A stretch of DNA of 64,000 bases from Sphingopyxis alaskensis RB2256. Lineage in GTDB: Bacteria > Pseudomonadota > Alphaproteobacteria > Sphingomonadales > Sphingomonadaceae. Each line of letters begins with the position of its first letter. Position 1 is the first letter of the stretch. Below the pieces are notes generated by a model. That model ran no database searches. It was not told the origin of the DNA and was given only the letters and a program-made list of their open reading frames with translations. This document shows positions 27,125-35,617 of this stretch, piece after piece. Location: positions 682,001 through 746,000 of the forward strand of contig NC_008048.1 in NCBI RefSeq assembly GCF_000013985.1, given 5' to 3'. Made by a program: the position numbers and the translations under genes.

Positions 27125-28387
27125 TCAGCCCAGCGCTGCCTGCTTTTCCTCGGCGATGCGGTCGAGTTCGGCGCGCGTCGGCCTGGTCGCGGCGCTCTTC
27201 AATTGCCCGCACGCCGCCATGATGTCGCGCCCGCGCGGGGTGCGGATCGGCGCGGAGATTCCCGCCTTGAAAATCAGGTTGCTGAACGCGCGCACCCGCT
27301 CGGGCGTCGAACATTCATAAGGCGCGCCGGGCCAGGGGTTGAAGGGAATCAGGTTGACCTTTGCAGGGAGCTTATACTGCTTGATCAGCCGCACCAGTTC
27401 GCGCGCATCCTCGTCGCGGTCATTCTTGTCCTTCAGCATCACATATTCAAAGGTGATGCGCCGCGCATTGTTCGCGCCCGGATAATCGGCGCACGCCTGC
27501 AGCAATTCCTCGATGCCATATTTGCGGTTGAGCGGCACAATCTCGTCGCGGATTTCCTTGCTCACCGCGTGCAGCGAGACCGCCAGATTGACCCCGATCT
27601 CCTCGCCCGCGCGCGCCATCATCGGCACGACGCCGCTGGTCGACAGCGTAATGCGTCGCTTCGACAGGGCCAGCCCGTCGCCGTCCATAACGATCTTCAG
27701 CGCGGCCTTGACCTCGTCGAAATTGTAGAGCGGCTCGCCCATGCCCATCATCACGATGTTGGTGAGCATCCGCCCGTCGGCGGTGTAATGGCCGACCGCA
27801 TCGTCGTCGGCGTCGTCGTCCTCCGGGTCGGCGTCGGAGCCGGCCCCAAAACCCGCCATATTGCCCTTGGGCCATTCGCCGAGCGCGTCGCGCGCCAGCA
27901 GCACCTGCCCGACGATTTCGCCCGCGCCCAGGTTGCGGACGAGGCGCATCGTGCCGGTGTGGCAGAAACGGCAGTTCAATGTGCACCCGACCTGGCTCGA
28001 CACGCACAAGGTTCCCCGGTCGGCGTCGGGGATGAACACCATTTCATATTCCTGCCCGTCGGCGGCGGCGAGCAGCCATTTGCGCGTGCCGTCGCTCGAC
28101 ACCTGCGCCTCGCGCACTGTCGGGCGACCGATGATGAAACGGTCGGTCAGCCAGGGGCGCATCGCCTTGGCGATGTCGGTCATGCCCATGAAATCGGTGA
28201 CGCCGCGATGATAGATCCAGTGCCAGATCTGCTTGGCGCGCAGCTTCGCCGCCTTCGCGTCGAGTCCTGCCTCGACCAGCACACCGCCGATCGCATCGCG
28301 GCTGAGCCCGACCAGGTCGATACGATTGCCCCCGCGCAGCGGGACGGTGCCCGTCGTGACGGGGTCGATATGGCCGGGAATCTGCAT
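27125..28387 (-). CDS. rlmN: Dual-specificity 23S rRNA/tRNA adenine-C2 methyltransferase RlmN
   Basis: 420 residues. Radical SAM enzyme methylating A2503 of 23S rRNA and A37 of tRNAs. The CxxxCxxC motif is in [20 protein letters not shown]; also visible are [34 protein letters not shown] and the C-terminal acceptor Cys in IMAACGQLK. There is an unusual acidic insert (about [15 protein letters not shown], 35 residues) after the EWPKGN segment, seen in sphingomonad RlmN. ATG at 28387 ([10 protein letters not shown]) chosen; upstream open frame overlaps repeats. Confidence 0.96.
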   Translation of the reverse strand: MQIPGHIDPVTTGTVPLRGGNRIDLVGLSRDAIGGVLVEAGLDAKAAKLRAKQIWHWIYHRGVTDFMGMTDIAKAMRPWLTDRFIIGRPTVREAQVSSDGTRKWLLAAADGQEYEMVFIPDADRGTLCVSSQVGCTLNCRFCHTGTMRLVRNLGAGEIVGQVLLARDALGEWPKGNMAGFGAGSDADPEDDDADDDAVGHYTADGRMLTNIVMMGMGEPLYNFDEVKAALKIVMDGDGLALSKRRITLSTSGVVPMMARAGEEIGVNLAVSLHAVSKEIRDEIVPLNRKYGIEELLQACADYPGANNARRITFEYVMLKDKNDRDEDARELVRLIKQYKLPAKVNLIPFNPWPGAPYECSTPERVRAFSNLIFKAGISAPIRTPRGRDIMAACGQLKSAATRPTRAELDRIAEEKQAALG

Positions 28388-28438
28388 GATGCGGCGCGAT
28401 ATAGTGGGGAAGGGAGAAAAGCGCAATTGCGCGCGAGA

Positions 28439-28470
28439 ATCCTCCCTGTCGCGAAGCGATGGGGAGGATC
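28439..28470. repeat. Palindrome upstream of rlmN, same family as 25991
   Basis: ATCCTCCC-tgtcgcgaagcgatg-GGGAGGAT-like inverted repeat, with inner complementary CGC/GCG. Another related palindrome (CTCCTCCCC ... GGGGAGGA) follows at 28512-28535. The stretch 28388-28672 contains only such repeats and the hairpin at 28607; no gene. Confidence 0.75.
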
Positions 28471-28606
28471 GTAACCTGCAAGGTCCGGAAACGGTCGGTT
28501 GCGGCCGTTGCGCTCCTCCCCGGAACGGGGAGGAACGGCAACTCACCGCCCCAAAACCGCCCCATCGCACACTGACAGGATCAGACCCCGCCGGACCCGC
28601 AGCAAG

Positions 28607-28641
28607 CCGGGGCCGCGATCGTGCCCTGATCGCGGCCCCGG
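28607..28641. repeat. Strong GC hairpin downstream of the UrcA gene
   Basis: Perfect 14-bp arms CCGGGGCCGCGATC and complement with a 7-base loop. Lies 31 bp beyond the UrcA stop; may act as a terminator although no T-run follows. Confidence 0.6.
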
Positions 28642-28672
28642 TGCTGACGAACCGTGCAACTTCGGTTCGCGG

Positions 28673-29002
28673 TCAGTTGCGGATCGAGCTGACCCGGATC
28701 GCCTGATTGCGGGTGGCGCCCGCTATCACAACGTCGGCCTGCGCCGACGCCAGGGCGCGCGTGTCGCGGCGGCACTGGCGGACGTCATTCTTGCCGGCGA
28801 GGTCATAGCCGGGGGCTTCGCCGCACACCGCGACGACGGCTCGCCAGATCCGGCGGTCGAGCGCCTTGACCCCGGCATCGGTGGACAGGTCGAGATCGTC
28901 GTGCGCGACCGCGACGCTGGGGCTTGTGGGGGCGGGCTCGGCCGATGCGGGCTGGCCGACGAGCGCGGCAGCGGCGGTGGCGAGGATCAGAAGCTTTGTC
29001 AT
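28673..29002 (-). CDS. UrcA family secreted protein
   Basis: 109 residues: signal peptide (MTKLLILATAAAALVGQPASA), then the UrcA pattern VAHDDLDLSTDAGVKALDRR, with two cysteines (VAVCGEAPG, DVRQCRRDTR) that probably form a disulfide, and a basic end. UrcA proteins are small exported proteins common in sphingomonads and Caulobacter relatives; function unknown. It diverges from a LysR-family gene across a 150-bp region containing a long palindrome. Confidence 0.85.
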   Translation of the reverse strand: MTKLLILATAAAALVGQPASAEPAPTSPSVAVAHDDLDLSTDAGVKALDRRIWRAVVAVCGEAPGYDLAGKNDVRQCRRDTRALASAQADVVIAGATRNQAIRVSSIRN

Positions 29003-29092
29003 CTTTTGTCTCCTTCGGCCGGCTAAGGGAGGGGAGGAAGCCGGTAACGCTCTTATACCAGCCGCCGCCGCTGCCGCGGGAGCAACGATGTT

Positions 29093-29128
29093 GCGCGCCC
29101 ATTCTGCAAAATTGCAGAATGGGCGCGC
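29093..29128. promoter_or_regulatory. 36-bp palindrome between urcA-like and lysR genes
   Basis: Arms GCGCGCCCATTCTGCA and complement, 16 bp each, spacer AAAT. The inner TTCTGCAAAATTGCAGAA has the T-N11-A form of LysR binding sites. Position, 25 bp from the LysR start in a divergent region, fits autoregulation and control of the UrcA gene. Confidence 0.65.
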
Positions 29129-29152
29129 GGCGATTATGATGCACAAGGCGCC

Positions 29153-30034
29153 ATGTACGATTGGAACGATCTCAAGGCCTTTCTGGCCGTCGCCGAAACG
29201 GGCAGCACGCTCGCCGCCGCCCAGGCGATGCGCGTCAGCCAGACGACCGTTGCGCGGCGTATCGCCGCGCTCGAAGCGGCCACCGGGGTCACGCTCTTCG
29301 AACGGCGGCAGGCGGGCTATGCGCTCACCCCGGTGGGGGAGGCGATGCTGGCGAGCGCGGTGGCGGTCCGCGATGCCGCGGATCGCTTTGGCGAGGCCGC
29401 GAGCGCGCGCTCGCGCGATGCGGGCGGAACGGTCAGCCTGACGGTCATGGAAATCATCGCGGTGACGATCCTGCCGCCGATCCTGCGCGACCTGCGCGCC
29501 GAACATCCCGCCATCCATATCCAGCTCGACACGTCCGACGAAGCGCGCGACCTCGCCGCCGGCGCCGCCGACATCGCGATCCGCAGCAGCAAGCAGCCGT
29601 CGGGCGCGGGCCTTGTCGGGCGGCGTATCGCCGACAATGCGTGGACCGTCTATTGCAGCTGCGACTATGCCGACCGCCACGGTGTCCCGCACACGCGCGA
29701 GGAACTCGCGAAGCATCCCTTCATCGGTGGCGGCGGCGGCGTCTGGGAGCCCTATCGCGCGTGGCTGCGCCAATATGGGCTCGAGGAATCGGTGGTCATG
29801 CAATATGACACGGCGACCGGCCTGCTGTCGGGCGTGCGCGCGGGGATGGGACTGTCGGTGCTGCCCGCCTATCTTGCCGACCGCGAACCCGATCTCATCC
29901 GTTGTCTGCCGCCCAGGAGCGACGACACCACGGGGCTGTGGCTGCTCACCCACGAACGGCTGCGCCATGTCCCGCGCGTGCGGCTGGTGCTCGATTTCCT
30001 GGCGAGGGAATTGACCAGACTGGCGCGCGATTAA
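29153..30034 (+). CDS. LysR-family transcriptional regulator
   Basis: 293 residues: N-terminal winged HTH (DLKAFLAVAETGSTLAAAQA, VSQTTVARRIAALEAATGV, LFERRQAGYALT) and a substrate-binding domain (residues 92-293) with the LTVMEIIAVTILPPILRDLR opening. The sensor domain is of the GcvA/AmpR-like short kind. The start ATG 29153 is 25 bp past the palindrome. It stops adjacent to the convergent IalB-like gene (stop codons abut). The divergent UrcA gene is a probable target. Confidence 0.92.
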   Translation: MYDWNDLKAFLAVAETGSTLAAAQAMRVSQTTVARRIAALEAATGVTLFERRQAGYALTPVGEAMLASAVAVRDAADRFGEAASARSRDAGGTVSLTVMEIIAVTILPPILRDLRAEHPAIHIQLDTSDEARDLAAGAADIAIRSSKQPSGAGLVGRRIADNAWTVYCSCDYADRHGVPHTREELAKHPFIGGGGGVWEPYRAWLRQYGLEESVVMQYDTATGLLSGVRAGMGLSVLPAYLADREPDLIRCLPPRSDDTTGLWLLTHERLRHVPRVRLVLDFLARELTRLARD

Positions 30035-30535
30035 CTATTTCATCCGCGCACAGCCCAGCGCCGCCGCGTCGATCGCGGTCGCCGCGCCGCGCAGGCGATA
30101 GGTGTCGGCGATCGCGCCGCCCGCCGCCGCGCGGCTTTCGACGCTCATGCTCGGCGCCGATCGCATCGCGGCGAGGATCGCGGCGTCCATCCGCGCGTCG
30201 CTCGCCCAGCCGTGGACGCCCTTGCCGGTCAGGATGAAGCGGCGGCTGCCGATCGTCAGGCGCAGGTCGCGTCCCTCTGCGCGCGCCTTCGACAGCCGGA
30301 CGTAGAATTGGCCGCGGATGCCCGATTTCGGCCAGTAACCGACGCTGGCATAGGGTTTGACCTGGGGCTGCCCGATCGTCGCCGAGGGCGCGGCAATCGC
30401 ATAGCAGCGCGCCCGCGTCGCGTCGCGAAAGGCGCCCCAGCCATCGAAGATGCCGAGCGCGACCGGCGCCGTTGCAGCGGCGGCCGCGACGGGCATTGCC
30501 AGCAGCATCAACAGGGAAAGGGGCCAGTGCCGCAT
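30035..30535 (-). CDS. Exported protein, invasion-associated locus B (IalB)-like
   Basis: 166 residues with a signal peptide (MRHWPLSLLMLLAMPVAAAA). The mature domain includes GWGAFRDATRARCYAIAAPS, YASVGYWPKSGIRGQFYVRL and FILTGKGVHGWASDARMDAA, the layout of IalB-like beta-sandwich proteins seen in alphaproteobacteria. Two Cys (RCYAIA and the final LGCARMK) could pair. Role in sphingomonads unknown, not necessarily invasion. ATG 30535 chosen over upstream ones because it begins the signal peptide. Confidence 0.7.
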   Translation of the reverse strand: MRHWPLSLLMLLAMPVAAAAATAPVALGIFDGWGAFRDATRARCYAIAAPSATIGQPQVKPYASVGYWPKSGIRGQFYVRLSKARAEGRDLRLTIGSRRFILTGKGVHGWASDARMDAAILAAMRSAPSMSVESRAAAGGAIADTYRLRGAATAIDAAALGCARMK

Positions 30536-30566
30536 TGCGACCTCGTTCGCGCGATTGTCGATGCTT

Positions 30567-30583
30567 TGCAAGCATGGCTTGCA
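30567..30583. promoter_or_regulatory. Palindrome in the ialB-like/dnaN divergent region
   Basis: TGCAAGC-ATG-GCTTGCA, perfect 7-bp arms, 31 bp upstream of the IalB-like start. Could be an operator; no family assigned. Confidence 0.4.
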
Positions 30584-30707
30584 CGGCGCGTGGCGTGCGT
30601 TAAGGAAGGTGGGCATTTTCAGGGGCCGGAATCGGGGCACGAATCGCCTCCGATGCTCTGCCCCCAAGGGACTTCTCCCGCGAAGCACACAGGATGGCGG
30701 ATTAAGA

Positions 30708-31823
30708 ATGAAAGCGACGATCGAACGCGCAGTCTTGTTGAAAAGCCTCGGCCACGTTCAATCGGTGGTCGAACGGCGCAATACGATCCCGATCCTGTCG
30801 AACGTCCTCATCGAAGCCGACGGCACGGGCCAACTCAGGCTGATGGCGACCGACCTTGATCTGCAGGTGGTCGAAACGATTGCCGCCAAGGTCGAAACGC
30901 CGGGTACGACCACCGTATCGGCGCACACCCTGTTCGAGATCGCGCGCAAGCTGCCCGAAGGATCGGAAGTCAGCCTCGCCGCCGCCGAGGGCAAGGTGCA
31001 GGTCAAGGCCGGCCGCTCGAACTTCAACCTGCCGACCTTGCCGCGCGACGATTTCCCGGTGATCGCCGAGGGCGACCTGCCGACCAATTTCGAACTGCCC
31101 GTCGCCGAGCTCATCCAGATCATCGACAAGACGCGCTTCGCCATCTCGACCGAGGAAACGCGCTATTATCTGAACGGCATCTTCCTGCACGTTGCCGAGG
31201 ATGCGACGGGGCCGGTGCTGAAGGCGGCGGCGACCGACGGCCACCGCCTCGCGCGCTACACGGTGACGCGCCCCGACGGTGCGGCCGGGATGCCCGACGT
31301 GATCGTTCCGCGCAAATGCGTTGGCGAAATCCGCAAGCTGCTCGACGAGGCGGAGGGTAATGTCGAAATCAGCCTGTCGGCGAGCAAGATCCGCTTCCAG
31401 CTCGGCAACGCGGTCCTGACGTCGAAGCTGATCGACGGCACCTTCCCCGACTACAGCCGCGTCATTCCGACCGCGAATGACAAGCTGCTGAAAGTCGATC
31501 CGAAAAGCCTGTTCCAGGGCGTCGACCGCGTGTCGACGATCGCCAGCGAAAAGACGCGCGCGGTCAAGGTCGGGCTCGACAAGGACCGGATCACGCTCAG
31601 CGTCACCAGCCCCGAAAACGGCACCGCCGCCGAAGAACTCGCCGCCGCCTACGACAGCGACGCGATGGAGATCGGCTTCAACGCCCGCTACCTCAGCGAC
31701 ATTTTGGGACAGGTCGATGGCGACAGCGTCGAACTTCACCTCGCCGACGCCAACGCCCCTACGCTGATCCGCGAGAGCGAAAAAAGCCCGGCGCTTTACG
31801 TGCTGATGCCGATGCGGGTCTGA
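30708..31823 (+). CDS. dnaN: DNA polymerase III subunit beta (sliding clamp)
   Basis: 371 residues, all three clamp domains recognisable: MKATIERAVLLKSLGHVQSV at the start, the central domain RFAISTEETRYYLNGIFLH and TDGHRLARYT, and the C-terminal PTLIRESEKSPALYVLMPMR with the conserved MPMR end. It forms the ring that tethers polymerase to DNA and docks many repair factors. Here it is solitary, away from dnaA, as often in sphingomonads. ATG 30708 fits the family N-terminus. Confidence 0.97.
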   Translation: MKATIERAVLLKSLGHVQSVVERRNTIPILSNVLIEADGTGQLRLMATDLDLQVVETIAAKVETPGTTTVSAHTLFEIARKLPEGSEVSLAAAEGKVQVKAGRSNFNLPTLPRDDFPVIAEGDLPTNFELPVAELIQIIDKTRFAISTEETRYYLNGIFLHVAEDATGPVLKAAATDGHRLARYTVTRPDGAAGMPDVIVPRKCVGEIRKLLDEAEGNVEISLSASKIRFQLGNAVLTSKLIDGTFPDYSRVIPTANDKLLKVDPKSLFQGVDRVSTIASEKTRAVKVGLDKDRITLSVTSPENGTAAEELAAAYDSDAMEIGFNARYLSDILGQVDGDSVELHLADANAPTLIRESEKSPALYVLMPMRV

Positions 31824-31837
31824 TCGCGTAACAAGCC

Positions 31838-31913
31838 CGTCATTGCGAACGAAGCGAAGCAATCCAGAGTCGCTTAAACCGCTCTGGATTGCTTCGCTTC
31901 GTTCGCAATGACG
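31838..31913. repeat. Perfect 32-bp inverted repeat between dnaN and the PQQ dehydrogenase
   Basis: Arms CGTCATTGCGAACGAAGCGA... (32 bp, 31838-31869) and exact complement (31882-31913), 12-base loop. A repeat type widespread in proteobacterial genomes. Its place between two convergent genes suggests service as a two-way transcription stop. Confidence 0.9.
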
Positions 31914-31928
31914 AAAATGAAGCCAGGC

Positions 31929-33272
31929 TTACCCCGCCTTCGCAACCCGCCAGATCACCCCGCCGGTATCGTCGGCGACCAGCGCGCTGCCGTCCTTCGC
32001 GACCTTGACGTCGGCCGGGCGGCCGCGGGTGGTTTTGCCGTCGGCGGCAAGGAAGCGGTCGAGCAGCGTGATCGGCAGCGCATCGAGCGGCTTGCCGTTC
32101 GCGCCGAACTTGACGAACACGACGTCATAGCCGGCGACGGGATCGCGGTTCCACGACCCGTGCCGGGCGATCAGCGCCCCGTTCGCCCAGCGCTCGCCCA
32201 GTGCGAGGCCTTCGGTGAAGGTGAAGCCCAGCGGCGCGGTGTGAGCGCCCAGCCCATATGCGGGCCGTTTGACATATTGGCGCCGATCCTCGGTCTCGGG
32301 TTCGACGCGCGGGTCGATGAAACCGCCCCAATAATACCAGGGCCAGCCATAGAAATCGCCCTCGTCGACGTCGGTCAGATAATCGGGAACCAGGTCGCTG
32401 CCCAGCATGTCGCGTTCGTTCACCACGGTCCACAGCTGCTCGCTGCCCGGATAGAAGGCGAGCCCGACGGGGTTGCGGATACCCGCGGCGAAGGTGCGGA
32501 TATATTTGCTCTCGGGCCGCACTTCGAGAACGCTGGCGCGGCGAAACTCGCGGTTCATCCCCGCTTCTCCGATGTTCGAATCGGCGCCGACGCCGATATA
32601 CAACCATCCGTTCGGCGCCGCGGTCAGGCTCTTGGTCCAGTGACGGTTGGTGCCTTTGGCGGGCAGATCGACGATCTTGACAGGTTTGCCGCTCATCTTC
32701 GTCTCACCCTCGACATAGGGAAAGGCGAGCAGCGCGTCGGTGTTCGCGACGTAAAGCGTATCGCCGACCAGCGCCATGCCATAAGGCGAATTAAGTCCGC
32801 TGATATAGGTGCTCTTCAGCTCGGCCTTGCCGTCGCCGTCGGCGTCGCGGAGCAGCGTGATTCGGTTCGCCGACGGCTTTCGGCCCGCGCCCGCCTTGCC
32901 CATCAGATTTTTCATCACCGCGCCCTGCACACCGCCGTCCTTGCGCGGCGGGCTTTGCGATTCGGCGGTGAGAACATCGCCGTTGGGCAGCACGAGAATC
33001 GTACGCGGATGGTCGAGTCCTTCGGCAAAGCGCCCGACGGTCAGCCCCTCGGCGGCGCTCGGCGCCTGTCCGGCGGGCCAGCTCGTCGCTTCGGGCACGT
33101 TGATCGTCGGGAAAGTCTCGGTGCGCTGCGAGGCCATGACCGGCACGCGGCCGCTGAGCTCGGCGGTCGAGAAGCGTGCGACATCGGGCCGCGACATGAT
33201 ATAAAGGGTGACGCTACCGACGAGCAGCAGCAGCAGAAGGGTGAGGCCGACATATTTCAGGATCTTGCGCAT
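31929..33272 (-). CDS. PQQ-dependent sugar dehydrogenase-like (sorbosone dehydrogenase)
   Basis: 447 residues. One N-terminal membrane anchor (ILKYVGLTLLLLLLVGSVTL), then a six-bladed beta-propeller as in soluble glucose/sorbosone dehydrogenases: GLDHPRTILVLPNGDVLTAE, NSPYGMALVGDTLYVANTDA, AAGIRNPVGLAFYP, ERDMLGSDLVPDYLTDVDEG and the end KDGSALVADDTGGVIWRV. Probably oxidises an aldose with PQQ at the periplasmic face of the inner membrane. No cytochrome or PQQ-biosynthesis gene is adjacent. Monocistronic. Confidence 0.9.
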   Translation of the reverse strand: MRKILKYVGLTLLLLLLVGSVTLYIMSRPDVARFSTAELSGRVPVMASQRTETFPTINVPEATSWPAGQAPSAAEGLTVGRFAEGLDHPRTILVLPNGDVLTAESQSPPRKDGGVQGAVMKNLMGKAGAGRKPSANRITLLRDADGDGKAELKSTYISGLNSPYGMALVGDTLYVANTDALLAFPYVEGETKMSGKPVKIVDLPAKGTNRHWTKSLTAAPNGWLYIGVGADSNIGEAGMNREFRRASVLEVRPESKYIRTFAAGIRNPVGLAFYPGSEQLWTVVNERDMLGSDLVPDYLTDVDEGDFYGWPWYYWGGFIDPRVEPETEDRRQYVKRPAYGLGAHTAPLGFTFTEGLALGERWANGALIARHGSWNRDPVAGYDVVFVKFGANGKPLDALPITLLDRFLAADGKTTRGRPADVKVAKDGSALVADDTGGVIWRVAKAG

Positions 33273-33451
33273 GGCTCGTGTCTACACGGGCAAGGCGCGG
33301 CGGCAAAGGGGCGAAACGAAGCGCGGTCGGCGAGGGCGGTCAAGCCTGCATCGCGGTCGATTAACCTTACCCGGCCGTTCATCACGGTTGGGAACGGCGC
33401 GGTGAGGGGCAGGGCGTAGAGCAGGCGTTCCAGTCACGGACCAGGAAGCCG

Positions 33452-33667
33452 ATGCACCTGCCAGCCCCTTTTCTCAGCGACCGCACCGCGGTCGAGGACG
33501 CGAATGCGCTTATCAGCCTGCATGGTGAAGAGGCCGGATTTGCGGCAGCGGCGCGCGCCGAACAATATCGGGCGTTGGGCAACCATGTCCATTTCGCGCG
33601 CTGGCGGCAGATCGAGCGGCTGATCACCTATCTGTCGGTCGACGACGTCCTCGACACAGTTCACTGA
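33452..33667 (+). CDS. Small conserved protein (DUF6961-like)
   Basis: 71 residues: DRTAVEDANALISLHGEEAG, AAARAEQYRALGNHVHFARW, then RQIERLITYLSVDDVLDTVH. A soluble helical protein resembling small alphaproteobacterial proteins of unknown function near argC. Its last 7 bases overlap the stop of the convergent argC. Confidence 0.65.
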   Translation: MHLPAPFLSDRTAVEDANALISLHGEEAGFAAAARAEQYRALGNHVHFARWRQIERLITYLSVDDVLDTVH

Positions 33668-34596
33668 GCCTGAATCCGCAGCCCCGCGGTTTCGGGCAAT
33701 CCGGCCATGATATTGAGGTTCTGGACGCACGCGCCGCTGGCGCCCTTGCCCAGATTGTCGAGCCGCGCGACGAGCCGCGCCTGGTCGGCGTCAGCATTGG
33801 AGAAGACGAATAGTTCGATGCGGTCATCCCGCGCATCCGACGCGCGCAGCAGCATTTCGCCGTCCGCAGGCATATCGCCCATGGCGACGATTGGGCTCGC
33901 GCCGTAAAAGTCGGCGAGCGCGGCGCGCAGCGCATCGGGTGCGGCGGCGCGGGGCATGGCACCGAGCGGCAGCGGCACTTCGACCACCATCCCGCGATGC
34001 GCCGGGATCACCGCGGGCGAAAAGAGCGGCGCAACCGACAGGCCGCAGTGCATCTGCATTTCGGGCACATGCTTGTGACCGAGGGCAAGCGCATAGCCGC
34101 GCCAGGCGATGTCGCGGTCACCCTCAAAGCGTTCGATCAGCGCCTTGCCGCCGCCCGAATAGCCGCTGACCGCGTGGCAGATATAGGGCCAGTCGGCGGG
34201 CAGAAGGCCTGCGCGCACCAGCGGCGCGACGAGCGCGATGAACCCGGTCGAATAGCAGCCGGGGTTTGACACGCGTGCCGCCGCAGCCACCGCATCATGC
34301 CCGACGACTTCGGGAAAACCATAGGTCCAGCCCGGCGCGACGCGGTGCGCGGTCGAAGCGTCGATCACGCGGGTCCGGTCGTTGTCGATCATCGCCACCG
34401 CCTCGCGCGCCGCATCGTCGGGCAGGCAGAGGATCACGAAATCGGCGTCGTTCAGGGCTTCGCGCCGCGCCGCGGCATCCTTGCGGCGGGCCGCGTCGAG
34501 CGCGATCAGCGCGAATTCACGTCGCCCTGCGAGCCGCTCGGCAATTTCAAGGCCCGTCGTCCCCGCGGCGCCGTCGATGAAGATGCTCTGGACCAT
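33661..34596 (-). CDS. argC: N-acetyl-gamma-glutamyl-phosphate reductase, type 2
   Basis: 311 residues, the short (type 2) form of ArgC. NADP-binding start IFIDGAAGTTGLEIAERLAG, active-site cysteine VSNPGCYSTGFIALVAPL, then SGYSGGGKALI and GHKHVPEMQMHCGL. Third step of arginine synthesis, reducing N-acetylglutamyl phosphate to the semialdehyde. Starts 2 bp after the stop of the NlpC/P60 gene, so probably in one transcript. Confidence 0.95.
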   Translation of the reverse strand: MVQSIFIDGAAGTTGLEIAERLAGRREFALIALDAARRKDAAARREALNDADFVILCLPDDAAREAVAMIDNDRTRVIDASTAHRVAPGWTYGFPEVVGHDAVAAAARVSNPGCYSTGFIALVAPLVRAGLLPADWPYICHAVSGYSGGGKALIERFEGDRDIAWRGYALALGHKHVPEMQMHCGLSVAPLFSPAVIPAHRGMVVEVPLPLGAMPRAAAPDALRAALADFYGASPIVAMGDMPADGEMLLRASDARDDRIELFVFSNADADQARLVARLDNLGKGASGACVQNLNIMAGLPETAGLRIQAQ

Positions 34597-34598
34597 GG

Positions 34599-35543
34599 CT
34601 AGTGAAGCCGCTTTGCGCCGCTCACCGGCTCCTCGTGCCCCTCGGCTCTCGTCCGAGCGATCAGGTCGGCAAGCGGTTCGGCGCGCACCTCGTTCCAGTG
34701 CTGGCTTGCGTGAACGATCGTTCGTTCGTCGGCCATGATCCCGACATGACCGGGAAAAAAGACAAGGTCGCCGCGTTTCAGTTCGTCGACATCGACATCC
34801 TTGTCGGGTCCGAGCGCGGCAAGTTGCAGGTCGGTGTCGCGCGGCAGCTGGATGCCGGCCGCGGTCCAGGCCAGTTGGACCAGTCCTGAACAATCGATGC
34901 CTTTGGTCGTGCGACCTCCCCAGAGATAGGGTGCGCCGATCATATCTTCGGCGAGACCGGCAGGGTCGCTCTCGGTCAGGCCGACCTCTGCAAGGGCGGC
35001 GAGCGGCAGATAACCGTGCGAGGTCACGAGCCACTCGCCTTGGGGTTCGCCCATCACGAGCGCCCCGCGCGGCAGCACACCGGGCCCGCCGCTCGCCGCA
35101 TCGGGCGCGCTGTGGAGCATGGCTTCGACCATCTGAACACGGTGCGTAGGGGCGATCGGCGCGCCCAGTGCTTCGGCCGCGAGATAGCCGACATAATGGT
35201 CAGCCAGGCAATAACCCCATGCCCAGCCGCCGGTCAGGTCGAGCAGCGCAAAGCCTTCGCCGAACAGCAACTCGCTCGTCTGTTCGGCGTCGAGCGACGG
35301 CGCCGCGCGCAGCGCCGCGGCGGGCAGCACGGCGCTCCGCATCATCGGGGCGGCATAATGCGGCGCGAAATAGGTGCCGGCGACCGCAATATCGGCCAGA
35401 TCGGGGCGGATCGCGACGAGACGCGGATCGAAGGCCTGCGACGTGCCGGTCAGGCCAAAGCGATCGCGGCCCGCGCCGACGGTGCCGGGGCGCCCCATCC
35501 GCACGCGGCTTGCCGTCATATTGTCACCGCTCTCTGCTTTCAC
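34599..35543 (-). CDS. NlpC/P60 family peptidoglycan hydrolase
   Basis: 314 residues: two SH3-like modules in residues 60-190 (SELLFGEGFALLDLTGGWAW, GEPQGEWLVTSHGYLPL) and a C-terminal NlpC/P60 domain with catalytic Cys in GIDCSGLVQLAWTAAG, His in VFFPGHVGIM and the third His in IVHASQHWNEV. Probably cleaves the D-gamma-Glu-diamino acid link in peptidoglycan. No clear signal peptide, which is usual for this group (dipeptidyl-peptidase VI-like recycling enzymes). An alternative ATG lies at 35519. Overlap-close to argC. Confidence 0.9.
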   Translation of the reverse strand: MKAESGDNMTASRVRMGRPGTVGAGRDRFGLTGTSQAFDPRLVAIRPDLADIAVAGTYFAPHYAAPMMRSAVLPAAALRAAPSLDAEQTSELLFGEGFALLDLTGGWAWGYCLADHYVGYLAAEALGAPIAPTHRVQMVEAMLHSAPDAASGGPGVLPRGALVMGEPQGEWLVTSHGYLPLAALAEVGLTESDPAGLAEDMIGAPYLWGGRTTKGIDCSGLVQLAWTAAGIQLPRDTDLQLAALGPDKDVDVDELKRGDLVFFPGHVGIMADERTIVHASQHWNEVRAEPLADLIARTRAEGHEEPVSGAKRLH

Positions 35544-35617
35544 GTGCCGTCCTGTTGCAACCGGGGTCCGTCGAGTGCGGACAATCGCGGGCCATTAGAC
35601 CAGCGACCGAGGCTTTA

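Noticed and set aside
28607..28641. Terminator call for the UrcA gene
   Set aside because: The hairpin is strong but lacks a T-run, so listed only as a repeat/possible terminator.
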